Shown: positions 36,495 through 46,205, counted from the first letter of the stretch. The stretch: 64,000 bases of DNA from Ascidiaceihabitans donghaensis (GCF_900302465.1 NZ_OMOR01000001.1:1302001-1366000), one strand, 5' to 3'. Notes: generated by a model not told the origin, from the letters alone. A program made the numbers and translations.

Positions 36495-37088
36495 CGCAAT
36501 CATTGCAGCATGTGTGCGATTTTTGGCTTCAAGTTTGCGGCACAGCGTTTTGACATGCAGCTTGATTGTCACTTCCTGCAGCTCGATTTCACGTGCAATT
36601 TCCTTGTTGGCCAAACCACGCGTAAGGCATAGCAAAACCTGCATTTCGCGGTCTGTAAGAAGCTCTTTCAGCGGGTGGTCTGCTTCGTTTACTTCTTGGG
36701 TCATGAAATCAATTGGCGCGTATTTTTCGCCCATTGCCATGAATTTGATTGCATTGACCAGCGATTTTGCGGCCATACTTTTCGGCAAAAATCCTGATGC
36801 ACCACGTTCAAGCGCTTGTTCTGCAATGTCTTTGTTTGCAGATCCTGAAATAAGTGCAACGGGCCGCGGGCGCGTAGCCTCGAGAATTTTATCCAAGCCC
36901 GCCAGACCATTCATGCCCGGCATCTCATAGTCCAGCAGGATCAAATCAAACGGATCATGCGCAATCAGTGCTTTTTCAACACTTGGAAGATCAGGGGATT
37001 GCACAACATGAAATGTCCCATCGCTTTCCAAGAACGCAGCGATCGTTTCCCTTACCAATTCATGGTCGTCGGCTAAAAGAATTCTCAC
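36474..37088 (-). CDS. LuxR/NarL-type response regulator
   Basis: 204 residues. Receiver domain 1-118 with acidic pair in LLADDHELV, phospho-acceptor Asp53 in LILLDYEMPGMNG and Lys103 in FLPKSM. The LuxR HTH spans about 143-204 (LTDREMQVLLCLTRGLANKEIAREI). Converges on the RTX gene at the end of the alginate locus. It is the only response regulator in the window without its own kinase, and the hybrid kinase at 24768-27353 lacks an output domain, so the two are a plausible phosphorelay controlling the locus. Confidence 0.88.
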   Translation of the reverse strand: MRILLADDHELVRETIAAFLESDGTFHVVQSPDLPSVEKALIAHDPFDLILLDYEMPGMNGLAGLDKILEATRPRPVALISGSANKDIAEQALERGASGFLPKSMAAKSLVNAIKFMAMGEKYAPIDFMTQEVNEADHPLKELLTDREMQVLLCLTRGLANKEIAREIELQEVTIKLHVKTLCRKLEAKNRTHAAMIAKEAGLL

Positions 37089-37459
37089 CTTGCCCTCGCC
37101 TTGTTGATGACCATGGATACCACCCGAATTTGTTTTTTGGAACCTTGTTACCAGTCCAAAGGTTTCGACCGTTTCCGGGCCAAGCTTACGGCCTAACCAA
37201 TACCTTTCAAAAGTGGCATTTTTTGAAAAGTTTGCAGGCTTGTTTCGGGCATTTTATTCCTGCGATTTTCTACACACAACATATGACAAACCAGTGCGGT
37301 TCGCCTGAATAGCCAAGTAAGTCATCGGTTTTTCGAATTCAGCTTTTGACATCTACGATATTGCCTAAAAATAGGTCACGTTGACCTCGTAAAGGGAGTG
37401 TCTTGATTGAAAGGCTGTTATCTGTTCCCTTGTGAATGCGGAAAGCTCTGGAGGATCAT
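37089..37459. other. Divergent intergenic region, 371 bp
   Basis: Leader region for the regulator (leftward) and the DUF2092 gene (rightward). It contains GGTCA-CGT-TGACC at 37374-37386, a small palindrome that could be an operator, and GGAG at 37450-37453, which is the ribosome site of the DUF2092 gene. No further gene seen. Confidence 0.5.
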
Positions 37460-38209
37460 ATGAGGCTCACTTTTTTTCTGGCAGCAGGCTTGATCGCATG
37501 TGGCACAACTGGCGTGGCCCAAGACGGTCCCGGCATTGACCCCAAAGCGATAGAAATCGCCAAAGCGTCTTCTGACTATTTAGCAGGCCAGCCGCAGATA
37601 TCCTTTGGGTGGTTTGTGACCTATGACACCATCGAAGATGGCCGCGAGAAACTCACCAGCGTGTGGACAGGCGAAAGCGCGATTGTTCGGGGCGCAGGGT
37701 ATCGGTCTTCCAGTATTCAAGGTCGCGACGCGCGGGACTATGTGTTTGATGGCACAACTTTTACTGCCGTTTTCGCGGGGGAAGGTCAGTTTGCTCAGAT
37801 AGAAGCGCCCGGATCGTTTGAACAGTTGAACGCAACGTTGCTGCAAGACTACGCCCTTGAGCTTCCGATGGGAGACATTATCGACCAATCCGGCAGCGCG
37901 GCAGGCTTTGTGGATCTTACAGACGCGGTTTATGTAGGCGAAGTGTTTTTTGGGGATCAAACCGCCCATCACCTTGCCTTTCGCCGATATGAAGGCGACT
38001 GGGAAATGTGGATTTCTACCGACCCCGCAAATCCAGTGCCTTTGATGATTTCAGGTGCTGATCCTTACGCGCACGGATGGCCCAAGTTTAACGCGGTCCT
38101 GTTTGATTGGGATTTTGCGGCAGAGCTTGGCGACGCACCGTTCCAGTTTGCCGCCCCTGAAAGTTTTGAACAGATCACACTGACGCCCGTTGCAGAGTTG
38201 GCGCAATGA
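37460..38209 (+). CDS. DUF2092 exported protein
   Basis: 249 residues. The signal sequence RLTFFLAAGLIAC can be read as a lipobox (LIAC) or as a cleaved signal ending VAQ. The mature part matches DUF2092: a LolA/LppX-like half-barrel (ASSDYLAGQPQISFGWFVTYD, DYVFDGTTFTAVF, HHLAFRRYEGDWEMWISTDPANPVPL). Such proteins may shield a lipid or hydrophobic ligand in the periplasm. GGAG 6 nt before ATG 37460 sets the start. Overlaps the next gene by 4 bp (ATGA). Confidence 0.75.
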   Translation: MRLTFFLAAGLIACGTTGVAQDGPGIDPKAIEIAKASSDYLAGQPQISFGWFVTYDTIEDGREKLTSVWTGESAIVRGAGYRSSSIQGRDARDYVFDGTTFTAVFAGEGQFAQIEAPGSFEQLNATLLQDYALELPMGDIIDQSGSAAGFVDLTDAVYVGEVFFGDQTAHHLAFRRYEGDWEMWISTDPANPVPLMISGADPYAHGWPKFNAVLFDWDFAAELGDAPFQFAAPESFEQITLTPVAELAQ

Positions 38210-39138
38210 GATGGTGTCTTGCGATTGCGTTGACGCTGATGGGCGTAATCAGCACATCGATTTTTGGATCTGTTAACCTCATCAAGCCCGCCGTGGCGCA
38301 AAACCTTGCGGTCATGCCGGGCAATCGCGAGCCCATGACACGTCCTGCACCACAAGCAAGACCGCGCCCGAATGTGGCCCGGCCTATGCCGGTGCGTCCA
38401 CGTCCCAGCATGACACGCCCCAGCTACAACAAGCCATCTGTGCGACCACAGCCTTTTCCGACGCGGCCTTCACGACCGGGTGTTGGTTCAACTCGACCCC
38501 TTTTTGACCCGAACACAGGGCAGGGGGTCCGTCCAACCATCGTGCGTCCACGCCCGACCCGTCCTGCGCGTCCGAACCCTTACCCGCACTACCCTGATTT
38601 CGTAGACACCCCGCAAGGCATCGATGATGTGTCCCCCAATCGGCCACCGATCTGGCGCCCACCAAGCAATAACCCACCATATTTTCGTCCGCCGCACCCG
38701 TTTTGGGGAACCTGGTATTATTACGGCGGCATTGGCTACTACCACCGCATTGTTTTTCGCGGCAGGACAATTGTTATTGTCGAAGGCTTGCCTGCTGGGT
38801 GCCGCACGCGCGTGCGCCGCGGCGGCCAAAGCTACTACAAATGCAACGGCATCTATTACAAAGCGCTGCACCTGCGCGGAGACATGGTCTATGAAGTTTC
38901 AGGCAGGGACGGGGCCAGCACCGCATCGAATGAAACGATGCGCCTGACCAAGCCCTTTATGCGTGGACCCCGTGTGTTGCAATTGCAGCGATCCCTTAAG
39001 CGACGCGGCTATAACGTTGGCACCCCAGATGGCATATTCGGACGCGGTACTGCACGCGCCTTGAAAGCGTTTCAAGGTGATGTTGGATTGACGCCGGATG
39101 GTGTCGCGGGACGTGCGACACTGCGGGCGTTGCGCTAA
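38206..39138 (+). CDS. Secreted Pro/Arg-rich protein with peptidoglycan-binding domain
   Basis: 310 residues. Signal peptide to about residue 31 (AVAQ), a long proline/arginine-rich linker (about 40-165, repeated RPRP and TRPSRP), a Tyr/Gly-rich region with FWGTWYYYGGIGYYHRIVFRG and GGQSYYKCNGIYYKAL as in DUF6515-type proteins, and a C-terminal PG_binding_1 domain (GPRVLQLQRSLKRRGYNVGT and DGIFGRGTARALKAFQ). It is probably anchored to the cell wall by the C-terminal domain. Coupled by ATGA overlap to the DUF2092 gene; the two may act together in the envelope. Confidence 0.8.
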   Translation: MRWCLAIALTLMGVISTSIFGSVNLIKPAVAQNLAVMPGNREPMTRPAPQARPRPNVARPMPVRPRPSMTRPSYNKPSVRPQPFPTRPSRPGVGSTRPLFDPNTGQGVRPTIVRPRPTRPARPNPYPHYPDFVDTPQGIDDVSPNRPPIWRPPSNNPPYFRPPHPFWGTWYYYGGIGYYHRIVFRGRTIVIVEGLPAGCRTRVRRGGQSYYKCNGIYYKALHLRGDMVYEVSGRDGASTASNETMRLTKPFMRGPRVLQLQRSLKRRGYNVGTPDGIFGRGTARALKAFQGDVGLTPDGVAGRATLRALR

Positions 39139-39139
39139 A

Positions 39140-40639
39140 ATGTCCCGCGCCCGATTGCTTCTTATCGCATCGCTTGTGACCATTGCCGGGATTGGCGGAT
39201 GGGGTGTTCTCGACACGCAAAGCCTTATTGATTTGGCGTCGGTTGTGGTCGATCGCTACTTTGAAAGCCGTGGCTGGTTTGTCATGCTATCCGTTACCGG
39301 GATGCTGTTCTTGTGCATCTGGCTGGCGTTCTCCCGGTACGGGTCTATCCGATTGGGGGCGGATGACGACAAACCCGAATTCTCGACCCCGTCCTGGATC
39401 GCCATGCTGTTTGCGGCTGGCATGGGGGTTGGATTGCTGTTTTGGGCGGTCGCCGAGCCTTTGACGCATTTCGCGTTTTCCAAAGACATAATGCCCAGCC
39501 CCATTGCCGCGCAACAAGCGCTTTTGGCGACGAATTTCCACTGGGGCATTCACGCATGGGCCATTTACGGCTCGACGGCCCTCGCTATTGCATATTTTAC
39601 GTTTCGACGCGGGGCACCGATGCTGGTGAGTGGTCCAATTGAAGCGCTGTTTCCGGATGAAACATGGGCCAAAATCGTGGGCTGGCTATCGGATTTCATG
39701 GCTATCGTCGCAATTGCCATCGGCGTGGGTGGCTCCATCGCGATGGGCGTTTTTCAGGTCGCTGACGGCGTTGATGTGATGATGGGGGGGGATGGGGCTG
39801 CGGGTTGGCTTGTGGCCGCCGTCTTTGCTGTCATGGTTGCTGCCTATTTGCCGCCGCTGATGGTGGATTTGGGTGCAGGCATGGCAAGGTTGTCGAACAC
39901 TGCGATGATCATTGCAATTGCTTTGGTATTGTATGTCGTGATCCTTGGGCCAACCGAATTCCTGCTCAATTCCATCGTCAACAGTTTTGGCGATTACGCC
40001 TTTGCCGCCATCCCGCGTGGTTTTCAGACCTTAACGTTTTTTGGCGATGAATTGGGGGCATGGTTTCAGGATTGGACGCTCACCTATATGGTCTGGTGGA
40101 TTGCATGGGGGCCTTTTGTCGGCGTATTTATTGCACGCATTTCCAAAGGTCGCACAATTCGCGAATTTGTTCTGGGTGTATTGATTGGCCCAACGGTGTT
40201 TTCGGTGATCTGGTTTGGTGCTTTTGGCGGGATCGGTCTGTTTGACGCTTTGCAAGGGACTGGTGGTCTGCTTGCGATGACTGAAAGCAATGTGGAACGC
40301 GTCACCTTCACGCTGCTTGAACGTCTGCCACTGCCGTGGCTGACGACTGTAGCAACCATTGCGGCGGCGTTTCTGTTCATCGTTACAAGCGTTGTCAGTG
40401 CCGCTTTCGTCTTGGGTACCTTTTCCACTGGAGGAGACCCGAACCCAAGCCCGCGCATTCGCCTGATATGGGGCATGCTGCTGGGACTTTTGGGTGCAGC
40501 CATGATCCTTGCAGGATCTATCGACGCGATCAAAAAGCTGATCGCCATCGGCGCGCTGCCATTTGTCTTTGTTTGCGTTCTGCTTTGCGTCTGCCTGGTG
40601 CGTGGCTTGCGACAGGAGGTGCGCAATGCTGGTCGGTGA
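39140..40639 (+). CDS. BCCT-family transporter
   Basis: 499 residues, about 12 membrane segments. The family hallmark AAGMGVGLLFWAVAEPLTHF near 93-112 and the WWIAWGPFVGVFIARISKGRTIREF block are clear. BCCT carriers take up betaine, choline, carnitine or DMSP-like zwitterions. The ATG at 39140 begins one base after the upstream TAA; an earlier in-frame start at 39098 would overlap the previous gene. The 30-residue gene at 40626 overlaps its 3' end and may be part of the transporter unit. Confidence 0.92.
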   Translation: MSRARLLLIASLVTIAGIGGWGVLDTQSLIDLASVVVDRYFESRGWFVMLSVTGMLFLCIWLAFSRYGSIRLGADDDKPEFSTPSWIAMLFAAGMGVGLLFWAVAEPLTHFAFSKDIMPSPIAAQQALLATNFHWGIHAWAIYGSTALAIAYFTFRRGAPMLVSGPIEALFPDETWAKIVGWLSDFMAIVAIAIGVGGSIAMGVFQVADGVDVMMGGDGAAGWLVAAVFAVMVAAYLPPLMVDLGAGMARLSNTAMIIAIALVLYVVILGPTEFLLNSIVNSFGDYAFAAIPRGFQTLTFFGDELGAWFQDWTLTYMVWWIAWGPFVGVFIARISKGRTIREFVLGVLIGPTVFSVIWFGAFGGIGLFDALQGTGGLLAMTESNVERVTFTLLERLPLPWLTTVATIAAAFLFIVTSVVSAAFVLGTFSTGGDPNPSPRIRLIWGMLLGLLGAAMILAGSIDAIKKLIAIGALPFVFVCVLLCVCLVRGLRQEVRNAGR

Positions 40640-40718
40640 GGCGATAGATACGCTGCTGAATTTGTCCACCTTCGCCTTTATTGGTGCAATGGTTTGGTTG
40701 CTGTTGCGGAAAGACTGA
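40626..40718 (+). CDS. 30-residue single-span membrane protein coupled to the BCCT transporter
   Basis: ORF MLVGEAIDTLLNLSTFAFIG followed by AMVWLLLRKD and a stop. It starts 14 bp before the transporter stop and has a near-perfect AGGAGG seven nt upstream, far better than most starts here. One hydrophobic helix with a basic C-terminus suggests a small inner-membrane subunit or stabiliser of the transporter. Not recognised as a known family; reality rests on the ribosome site and overlap. Confidence 0.6.
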   Translation: MLVGEAIDTLLNLSTFAFIGAMVWLLLRKD

Positions 40719-41195
40719 TGGGCGGCGTAAATTAATGGAATGGTCTTTTTAAAGATGAAATTGACCATTCGAGAGAGGGTTCTGTACCGTGGCGTCTATG
40801 CCAGAGAGAAAGGGTCTCATTTGGTTGTGCGCACAGTCTTAGTGAGATTGTGCGCATTCTCGAACCGGACATTTGCTGCGCGGTGCATCGATGACTGCTA
40901 CGCGGACAAAGCGCCAATTCGCTGCGGCTGCGCCAAGGTCTGCTTGCCATACGGATGTACTTGGAATGATGCGCCAAAGTTTCCATCGCGGCGTAGATGT
41001 TTGTCGTTTTCCAGGGCTTCAATTCGGGTCGGAGATTTGCTGGCCTAAAGCGTAGCAAGGCAATACTGGTGTGCTTGGGAGAGAAAGTGGCGGAAAACGA
41101 GATGCATTCTACGACATTCACCGTCTATGTATCTTCATCTTCCAAAAATTGGGCAATTGTCAGACTATGCCACCCACCCCAATGGAACAACGGTC
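40719..41195. other. 477-bp region without recognised gene
   Basis: Lies between the BCCT unit and the decayed operon. ORFs of about 100-130 codons exist on both strands (plus 40740-41048, minus 40732-41121), but none has a good ribosome site or a recognisable protein, and they overlap each other. Could be a remnant of an insertion or the former promoter region of the decayed operon. Confidence 0.5.
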
Positions 41196-41684
41196 ATGAG
41201 AAAACTCAGCCTTGATGCAACAGATATTCGCATACTGAGTGCTGTTCAGAAGTATGGACAACTGAGCAAAACCAAATTGGCCGAGCTGGTGAAGCTGTCG
41301 CCAAAACCCTGCTGGGCGCGGCTCAATCGTCTAAAGGCTGCAGGCTGAATTCGAGGCTATCGCGCAACGCTCGCTTTAGAGCGCATTGTCGATTTCACCC
41401 AAGTCGTCGCGACGGTTTCGCTCATCCATCATCGTAAGACGGATTTCGAACGCTTTGAAGCCTATATTCAGGGCCTGGATGGGGTGATAGACTGCGTCGC
41501 GACGGTTGGTGGGATGGATTATGTGATGAAGACCGCAACGCCAAGCCTGGCTGTGTTTCAAGCGATGATGGAAGAGATGCTCTCAGCCGATCTGTAAATC
41601 GACCGATACATGACCTACATCGCAGCTCGGCAGGTCAAGACGATTCGGCCAAATCTGGAAAAACTTGTCGCAAACAGATCATGA
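41196..41684 (+). pseudogene. Lrp/AsnC-family regulator, two nonsense mutations
   Basis: One continuous frame of 162 codons, the right length for Lrp/AsnC. It reads KLSLDATDIRILSAVQKYGQ with a winged HTH, then the ligand-binding domain (IRGYRATLALERIVDFTQVV, RFEAYIQGLDGVIDCVATVG, DYVMKTATPSL). It is interrupted in frame by TGA at 41346-41348, exactly where family members have a small residue before IRGYRA, and by TAA at 41595-41597 before IDRYMTYIA. No other damage was seen. In an intact state it would control the adjacent operon. Confidence 0.85.
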
Positions 41685-41847
41685 AAAACAGGCGTAGCCT
41701 GAACAGTCTAAAAGCTGCGCGTTAAATAGGCTGTTCAGCCTGAGAAATTGCTTTTTCAGACCAATATCCTCTGGTCATTTGATTTAGATCATCCACAGGT
41801 TTTACCACTTCAACGGCCTATCAGGCCACCTGCTGTGAGGCGAAAAT

Positions 41848-42989
41848 ATGACACAGACAGATGACTGTGGCTTCGGCACGCAGATCCGAAAATTCCTCTA
41901 TTTCGACGCCACTGTTCGCTGGGGCGCCAAGGGGTTTTCTGTTATATCCATATGTATATCCCCCGTGACTTTGGCGATCCGGAGCAGAACTTCTGGACCC
42001 TCGTGAACGAGGCGATCCTGTGTTATGTGGCTGTTGAACGTCAGGTCGAGATCACGGGACCTTATGCCGCAAAATTCACCCAGTTGCTTACTTGCCGTGA
42101 TCTTTCGAAGATGGCCGTTGGGCAGTGCAAATACATCCTGATAACGAATGCCGACGGCGGCATCCTGAACGATCCGATCCTGCTGCGCCTTGCGGAAAAT
42201 CATTCCTGGATTTCTCTGGCCGACAGCGACATCCTGCTCTGGGCACAGGGCATTGCGATCAATTCCGGTCTCGACGTTCAAATCACCGAGCCGGACGTGT
42301 CGCCGCTTTAGCTTCAGGGCCCGAACGCTGGAAAGATCATGGTCGCGCTTTTCGGCGGAGACATCATGGATCTGAAATACTACTGGCTACGCGAAGTCGA
42401 GCTCGACGGCATCCCGCTGATCGTGTCGCGCACCGGTTGGTCGAGCGAGCCGGGCTATGAGCTTTATCTACGAGATGGCGCTAAGGGCGATCAGCTTTGG
42501 GAGCGGATCATGGCAGCAGGCACGCAGTATGGCCTCAAGCCGGGGCACACCTCGTCGATCCGCCGGATCTGAGGTGGCATGCTGTCCTATCACGCCGATG
42601 CGGATATCCACACCAACCCGTTTGAGCGTGGCTTTGATCGTCTGGTCAATCTGGGTATGGAAGCCGATTTCATCGGCAATGCCGCCCTGCGCCGCATCAA
42701 AGAAGAAGGCCCCAAGCGCAAGCAAGTCGGCCTTGTGATCGATTGCGAGCCGTTCACTGGCCCCAATACAACTTTCTGGGCGGTCACCCAAAATGGCGCT
42801 CAGATCGGCAAGGTGACCTCTACGGTCTACTCGCCGCGTCTGGAGAAAAACATCGCGCTGGCGATGGTTGATGTCGATGCTACAGTGCTTGGTGCCGAGG
42901 TTGCGGTCGTAACACTGTCCGGTCCGGCCAGAGTGACCGTGGTCGAGCGCCCCTTCTACGATCCAAAGAAGCAGATCGCAGCAGCCTAA
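41848..42989 (+). pseudogene. GcvT/DmdA-family aminomethyltransferase-like gene, frameshift and two stops
   Basis: Encodes a GcvT-fold folate-dependent enzyme of the group that includes DMSP demethylase DmdA: VAVERQVEITGPYAAKFTQL, MAVGQCKYILITNADGGILN, ISLADSDILLWAQG, VSRTGWSSEPGYELYL. Damage: a 1-nt deletion near 41943 (SV then I instead of YxHMYIPRDFGDPEQ), TAG at 42309-42311 in place of CAG between SPL and LQGPN, and TGA at 42570-42572 between RRI and GGMLSYHAD. Whether the ancestor demethylated DMSP or another methylated compound cannot be decided from sequence. Confidence 0.85.
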
Positions 42990-43070
42990 AACCGTTTCGA
43001 TCCGCAGTGCGCTCACTTTTTACGAACGCGCACTGCGCCCCTGCTGAATTGAATGTAGGATATTTCGCTC

Positions 43071-43519
43071 ATGTCTGATCTATCTATCGAGCTGCACTGG
43101 CAGCGAGCCGAACCTGTTTTGCAAACCGGCAAATATTCGAATGAACATACCGTTCAGTTCAACACCGCCTTCGATGTTCTGGTGGATTCCGCGCTGGATT
43201 GGGGCGTTGACCCCGCAAATACCAATCCTGAGCAAGCATTGGCCTTTGCTCCGTCAAGCTGCCACATGATGCCTTTTTGGCGTTGGCCGCAAAAGCAGGC
43301 TGGCCCGTGGCAAGCTATCATGACTTTGCCAAGGCCCATTTGGGTAAGAACCCTCAAGGCCAGATGTCGGTCACGCGGATCGATCTTCATCCCGAAGTGC
43401 GTTTTGACACCGGGTTTTTCATGAATGATGTGGAGCTGGCCCAGATGCAGGACCGCGCGCACCGCTATTGTTTTATTGCCAACACGCTGGCTGACAGCGT
43501 TGAGATCAAAATCCGCTAA
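43071..43519 (+). pseudogene. OsmC-family protein, frameshifted
   Basis: First frame MSDLSIELHWQRAEPVLQTG continues to SSCHMMP, then shifts. The second frame continues LALAAKAGWPVASYHDFAKA to NTLADSVEIKI. A 1-nt deletion near 43269 (ATGATG-CCTTTTTGG, where family members read MMTFLALAAKAG) explains the break. The SSCHMM Cys and the later Cys of AHRYCFIAN are the peroxidatic pair of OsmC/Ohr-like proteins. Part of the decayed operon. Confidence 0.85.
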
Positions 43520-43540
43520 CCCAAGAATGGGGATTGGCCC

Positions 43541-44371
43541 ATGACATCGAGTGATTTTCTTTTGCGCGAGCTGAGCGAGGAGGGAGTTCTGCGCCTGACG
43601 CTCAATGATGTGCAACGGCGCAATGCGCTGTCTGAGGCAATGCTGGGCGCGCTTGGCACCGCTTTCGAAGAGGCAGGAAAAGACCCCGCAGTGAGCGTGA
43701 TCATTCTTGCGGCCAACGGGCCAGCCTTTTGTGCCAGTCACGGCCTCAAGGAAATGACCACAGGACGCGCAGGCGATGATGGCAGCAAAGCCTATTTCGC
43801 CAAGATTATGGTCATGTGTTCGGGTGTCATGCAAGGCATCGTGAATTGTCCCAAACCGGTGATTGCCGAAGTGACGGGGATTGCGACGGCGGCGGGCTGC
43901 CAATTGGTAGCAAGCTGTGATCTCGCTATCGCGGCCCAAAGCGCGCAATTCAGCACGCCTGGGGTTCATATCGGACTGTTCTGTTCCAACCCGATGGTTG
44001 CGCTGTCACGCAACGCGGCGAACAAATATCCGATGGAAATGCTGCTGACCGGCGATATGATATCAGCGGCGCGCGCTTGCGAGATCGGACTGGTAAACCG
44101 CGCTCTGGCCGAGGATACTCTGCAAGAGGCAAGAGGCAAGAGGCAAGAGGCAAGAGGCAACAGGCGAGGTTGCACGTAAAATTGCCTCTAAATCCAGCAT
44201 GACCTTGGCCACTGGCAAACGCGCCTTTTATGCGCAGCGAGAGATGCCCTTGGCCGAGGCATATGATTACGCCAGCCAAATAATGGTCGACAATATGCTG
44301 GCGCGCGACGCCGAAGAAGGCATTGGCGCCTTTTTCGAAAAGCGCGTGCGCCCCAATGGCAGGACGCCTAA
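43541..44371 (+). pseudogene. Enoyl-CoA hydratase/isomerase, broken by repeat expansion
   Basis: Crotonase fold: LTLNDVQRRNALSEAMLGAL, IILAANGPAFCASHGLKEM, TGIATAAGCQLVASCDLAIA, FSTPGVHIGLFCSNP. The frame runs to LVNRALAEDTLQEA, where expansion of the 7-bp unit GCAAGAG (see repeat at 44122) adds a net +1 shift. The true sequence resumes as TGEVARKIASKSSMTLATGK to GIGAFFEKR. A second, 2-nt insertion near 44346 moves the end; the ancestral stop is TAA at 44369-44371, 3 bp before the next gene. The frame as it stands ends prematurely at 44179. Confidence 0.85.
44122..44160 (+). repeat. 7-bp microsatellite (GCAAGAG)x5 inside the hydratase pseudogene
   Basis: Five perfect tandem copies of GCAAGAG at 44122-44156 followed by GCAA. 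The ancestral reading CTG CAA GAG GCA ACA GGC GAG has one copy, so 28 extra bases (4 units) shift the frame by one. Copy-number slippage at such a tract is reversible in principle. Confidence 0.9.
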
Positions 44372-44374
44372 GCC

Positions 44375-46015
44375 ATGGCCGCAAACCCCTAAAATACCGA
44401 ACTTGACCGCACTCCAGCAAATCACCAGCCGCTCACACCGCTGACCTCTCTAGAGCGTGCGGCGACCGTTTTCCCGGAACATAGGGCGATCATCCATGGC
44501 GGTTTGCGGCGCAGCTACGCGCAATTCTACACCCGCGCGCGGCAATTGGTATCTGCTCTGACAAAGCGCGGCATTGGGCGAAGCGACACGGTCTCGGCCT
44601 TACTGCTCAACACGCCCGCAATGCTGGAATGCCACTATGGCGTGCGTATGTGCGGCGGTGTGTTGCATTCGATTAACACAAGGCTCGATGCAGCGATCAT
44701 CGCCTTTCAGTTGGACCATGCGATGTCGAAGATCGTCATCGTCGATTCAGAGTTACTGCCACTGATGCAAGAGGCGCGGGTGCTGGCCGAGGTCGACCCA
44801 CTGGCGATCTTGGTGGATGACCCTGAATATGATGGCGCGCGCATGGCGTTTGACGGGCCAGACTGTGAAAACTTCGTCGTAGGAGGCGACCCCACATTTG
44901 ATTGGCTCATGCCCGAAGATGAATGGGACGCGATCTCGATCAACTATACCTCCGGCACCACGGGCGATCCCAAGGGTGTGGTCTCGCACCACCGCGGTGC
45001 CTATCTGCTGGCCTAACGCAATGGGTTTACCACGTCGATGCAAAAGCAGGCCGTCTATCTTTGGACATTGCCAATGTTCCACTGTAACGGCTGGTGCTTT
45101 CCATGGACGCTCTGGGCGATCATCGGCACCCATGTTTGCCTGCGCCAGGTCCGGGCCGAGCCGATTTGGGCCGCGCTCGCTGATGAAAAAGTCACCCACC
45201 TCTGCAGCGCGCCAATCATCATGTCGCTGCTGATCTCGGCGTCTTCCGACGTCCAGCGTGTGCTCGATCACACCGTGCAGTTTGTCACCGCTTCCTCACC
45301 GCTCCCCGAAAAGTTGTTGGCCGATATGAAAACCGCAGGCTTTGACGTAACCTACCTCTACGGACTCACCGAAACCTACGGCCCTGCCGTGGTGAACGAT
45401 TGGGATGAAAGCTGGTCAGCCCTGCCCAGCAAAGAAAAGGCGCGGCTGAAATCACGCTAGGGCGTGCGCTATCTGCCCCTTGAGAGGCTCGATGGGCTTG
45501 ATCCTGAAATTATCAAGCCCATCCCACGCGACGGCGAGACGATGGGCGAGGTCATGTTCCGCGTTAACGTCGTGATGAAGGGCCATTTCCGTAGTCCCTC
45601 TGCCACGCGACAGGCCTTTCAGGGCGGCTGGTTCCATTCAGGCGATCTGGGGGCGGTGCACCCGGACGGCTATATCCAGCTCAAGGACCACTCGAAGGAT
45701 ATCATCATTTCGGGCGGCGAGAACGTTTTTTTGATCGAGGTCGAAGAGATGCATTACAGCTATCCCGCGATCGATATTGCCACTGTGGTCGCCATGCCCC
45801 ATGAGAGATGGGGCGAAACACCCCGCGTGTTCATCGAACTGGCGCCTGGCCATGAGATTGACACCGTGGCGCTGCGGACATGGTGCCGTGACAGGCTTGC
45901 ACCCTACAAGGTTCCCGGTCGGTTTGTCGAAACAACAATTTTCAGAATATCGACCGGCAAGATTCAAAAATTTGCCCTGCGTGAGCACGTGAAGGATCTC
46001 GCTGCACAATCATGA
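44375..46015 (+). pseudogene. Acyl-CoA ligase (AMP-binding, DmdB-like), three nonsense codons
   Basis: One frame from ATG 44375 to 46015 encodes a full-length acyl-CoA synthetase: RAATVFPEHRAIIHGGLRRS, the AMP-binding P-loop SINYTSGTTGDPKGVVSHHR, YLYGLTETYGPAVVNDWDE, GWFHSGDLGAVHPDGYIQLKDHSKD and STGKIQKFAL with the catalytic Lys. It is interrupted by TAA at 44390-44392 (codon 6), TAA at 45014-45016 and TAG at 45458-45460; the last two are C-to-T changes of CAA/CAG in related sequences. No frameshift was found. Last gene of the decayed operon. Confidence 0.87.
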
Positions 46016-46095
46016 GCCAACGCCCGTCAGTACTCGACAGATACTCATGGAGAGCTGTGACTGCTCCCTATTCTTAAGTCACCTTGAAATGAAAT

Positions 46096-46119
46096 TGTGG
46101 AGCAAAATGTGGAGCAAAA
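46096..46119 (+). repeat. 12-bp tandem repeat TGTGGAGCAAAA x2 just outside the left att site
   Basis: Two perfect head-to-tail copies. The half-site TGTGGAGCA resembles the TGTAGCA half-sites inside the island. It could be the arm-type site of an older element that once lay to the left. Confidence 0.55.
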
Positions 46120-46205
46120 AACGTCTTAGAGGGCGCGATCCTCAAGCGAAAACGCCACACTCCCCTTAAAATCAATGGCTTACATGTGTGATTCAAGAGT
46201 GTGTC

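Noticed and set aside
40732-41121. 129-codon minus-strand ORF in the gap before the decayed operon
   Set aside because: No ribosome site, no recognisable domain, and open frames overlap on the other strand; kept only as an unexplained region.
41196-46015. Programmed stop read-through or selenocysteine to explain the in-frame stops
   Set aside because: TAA, TAG and TGA all occur, together with frameshifts in neighbouring genes; decay is the simpler explanation.
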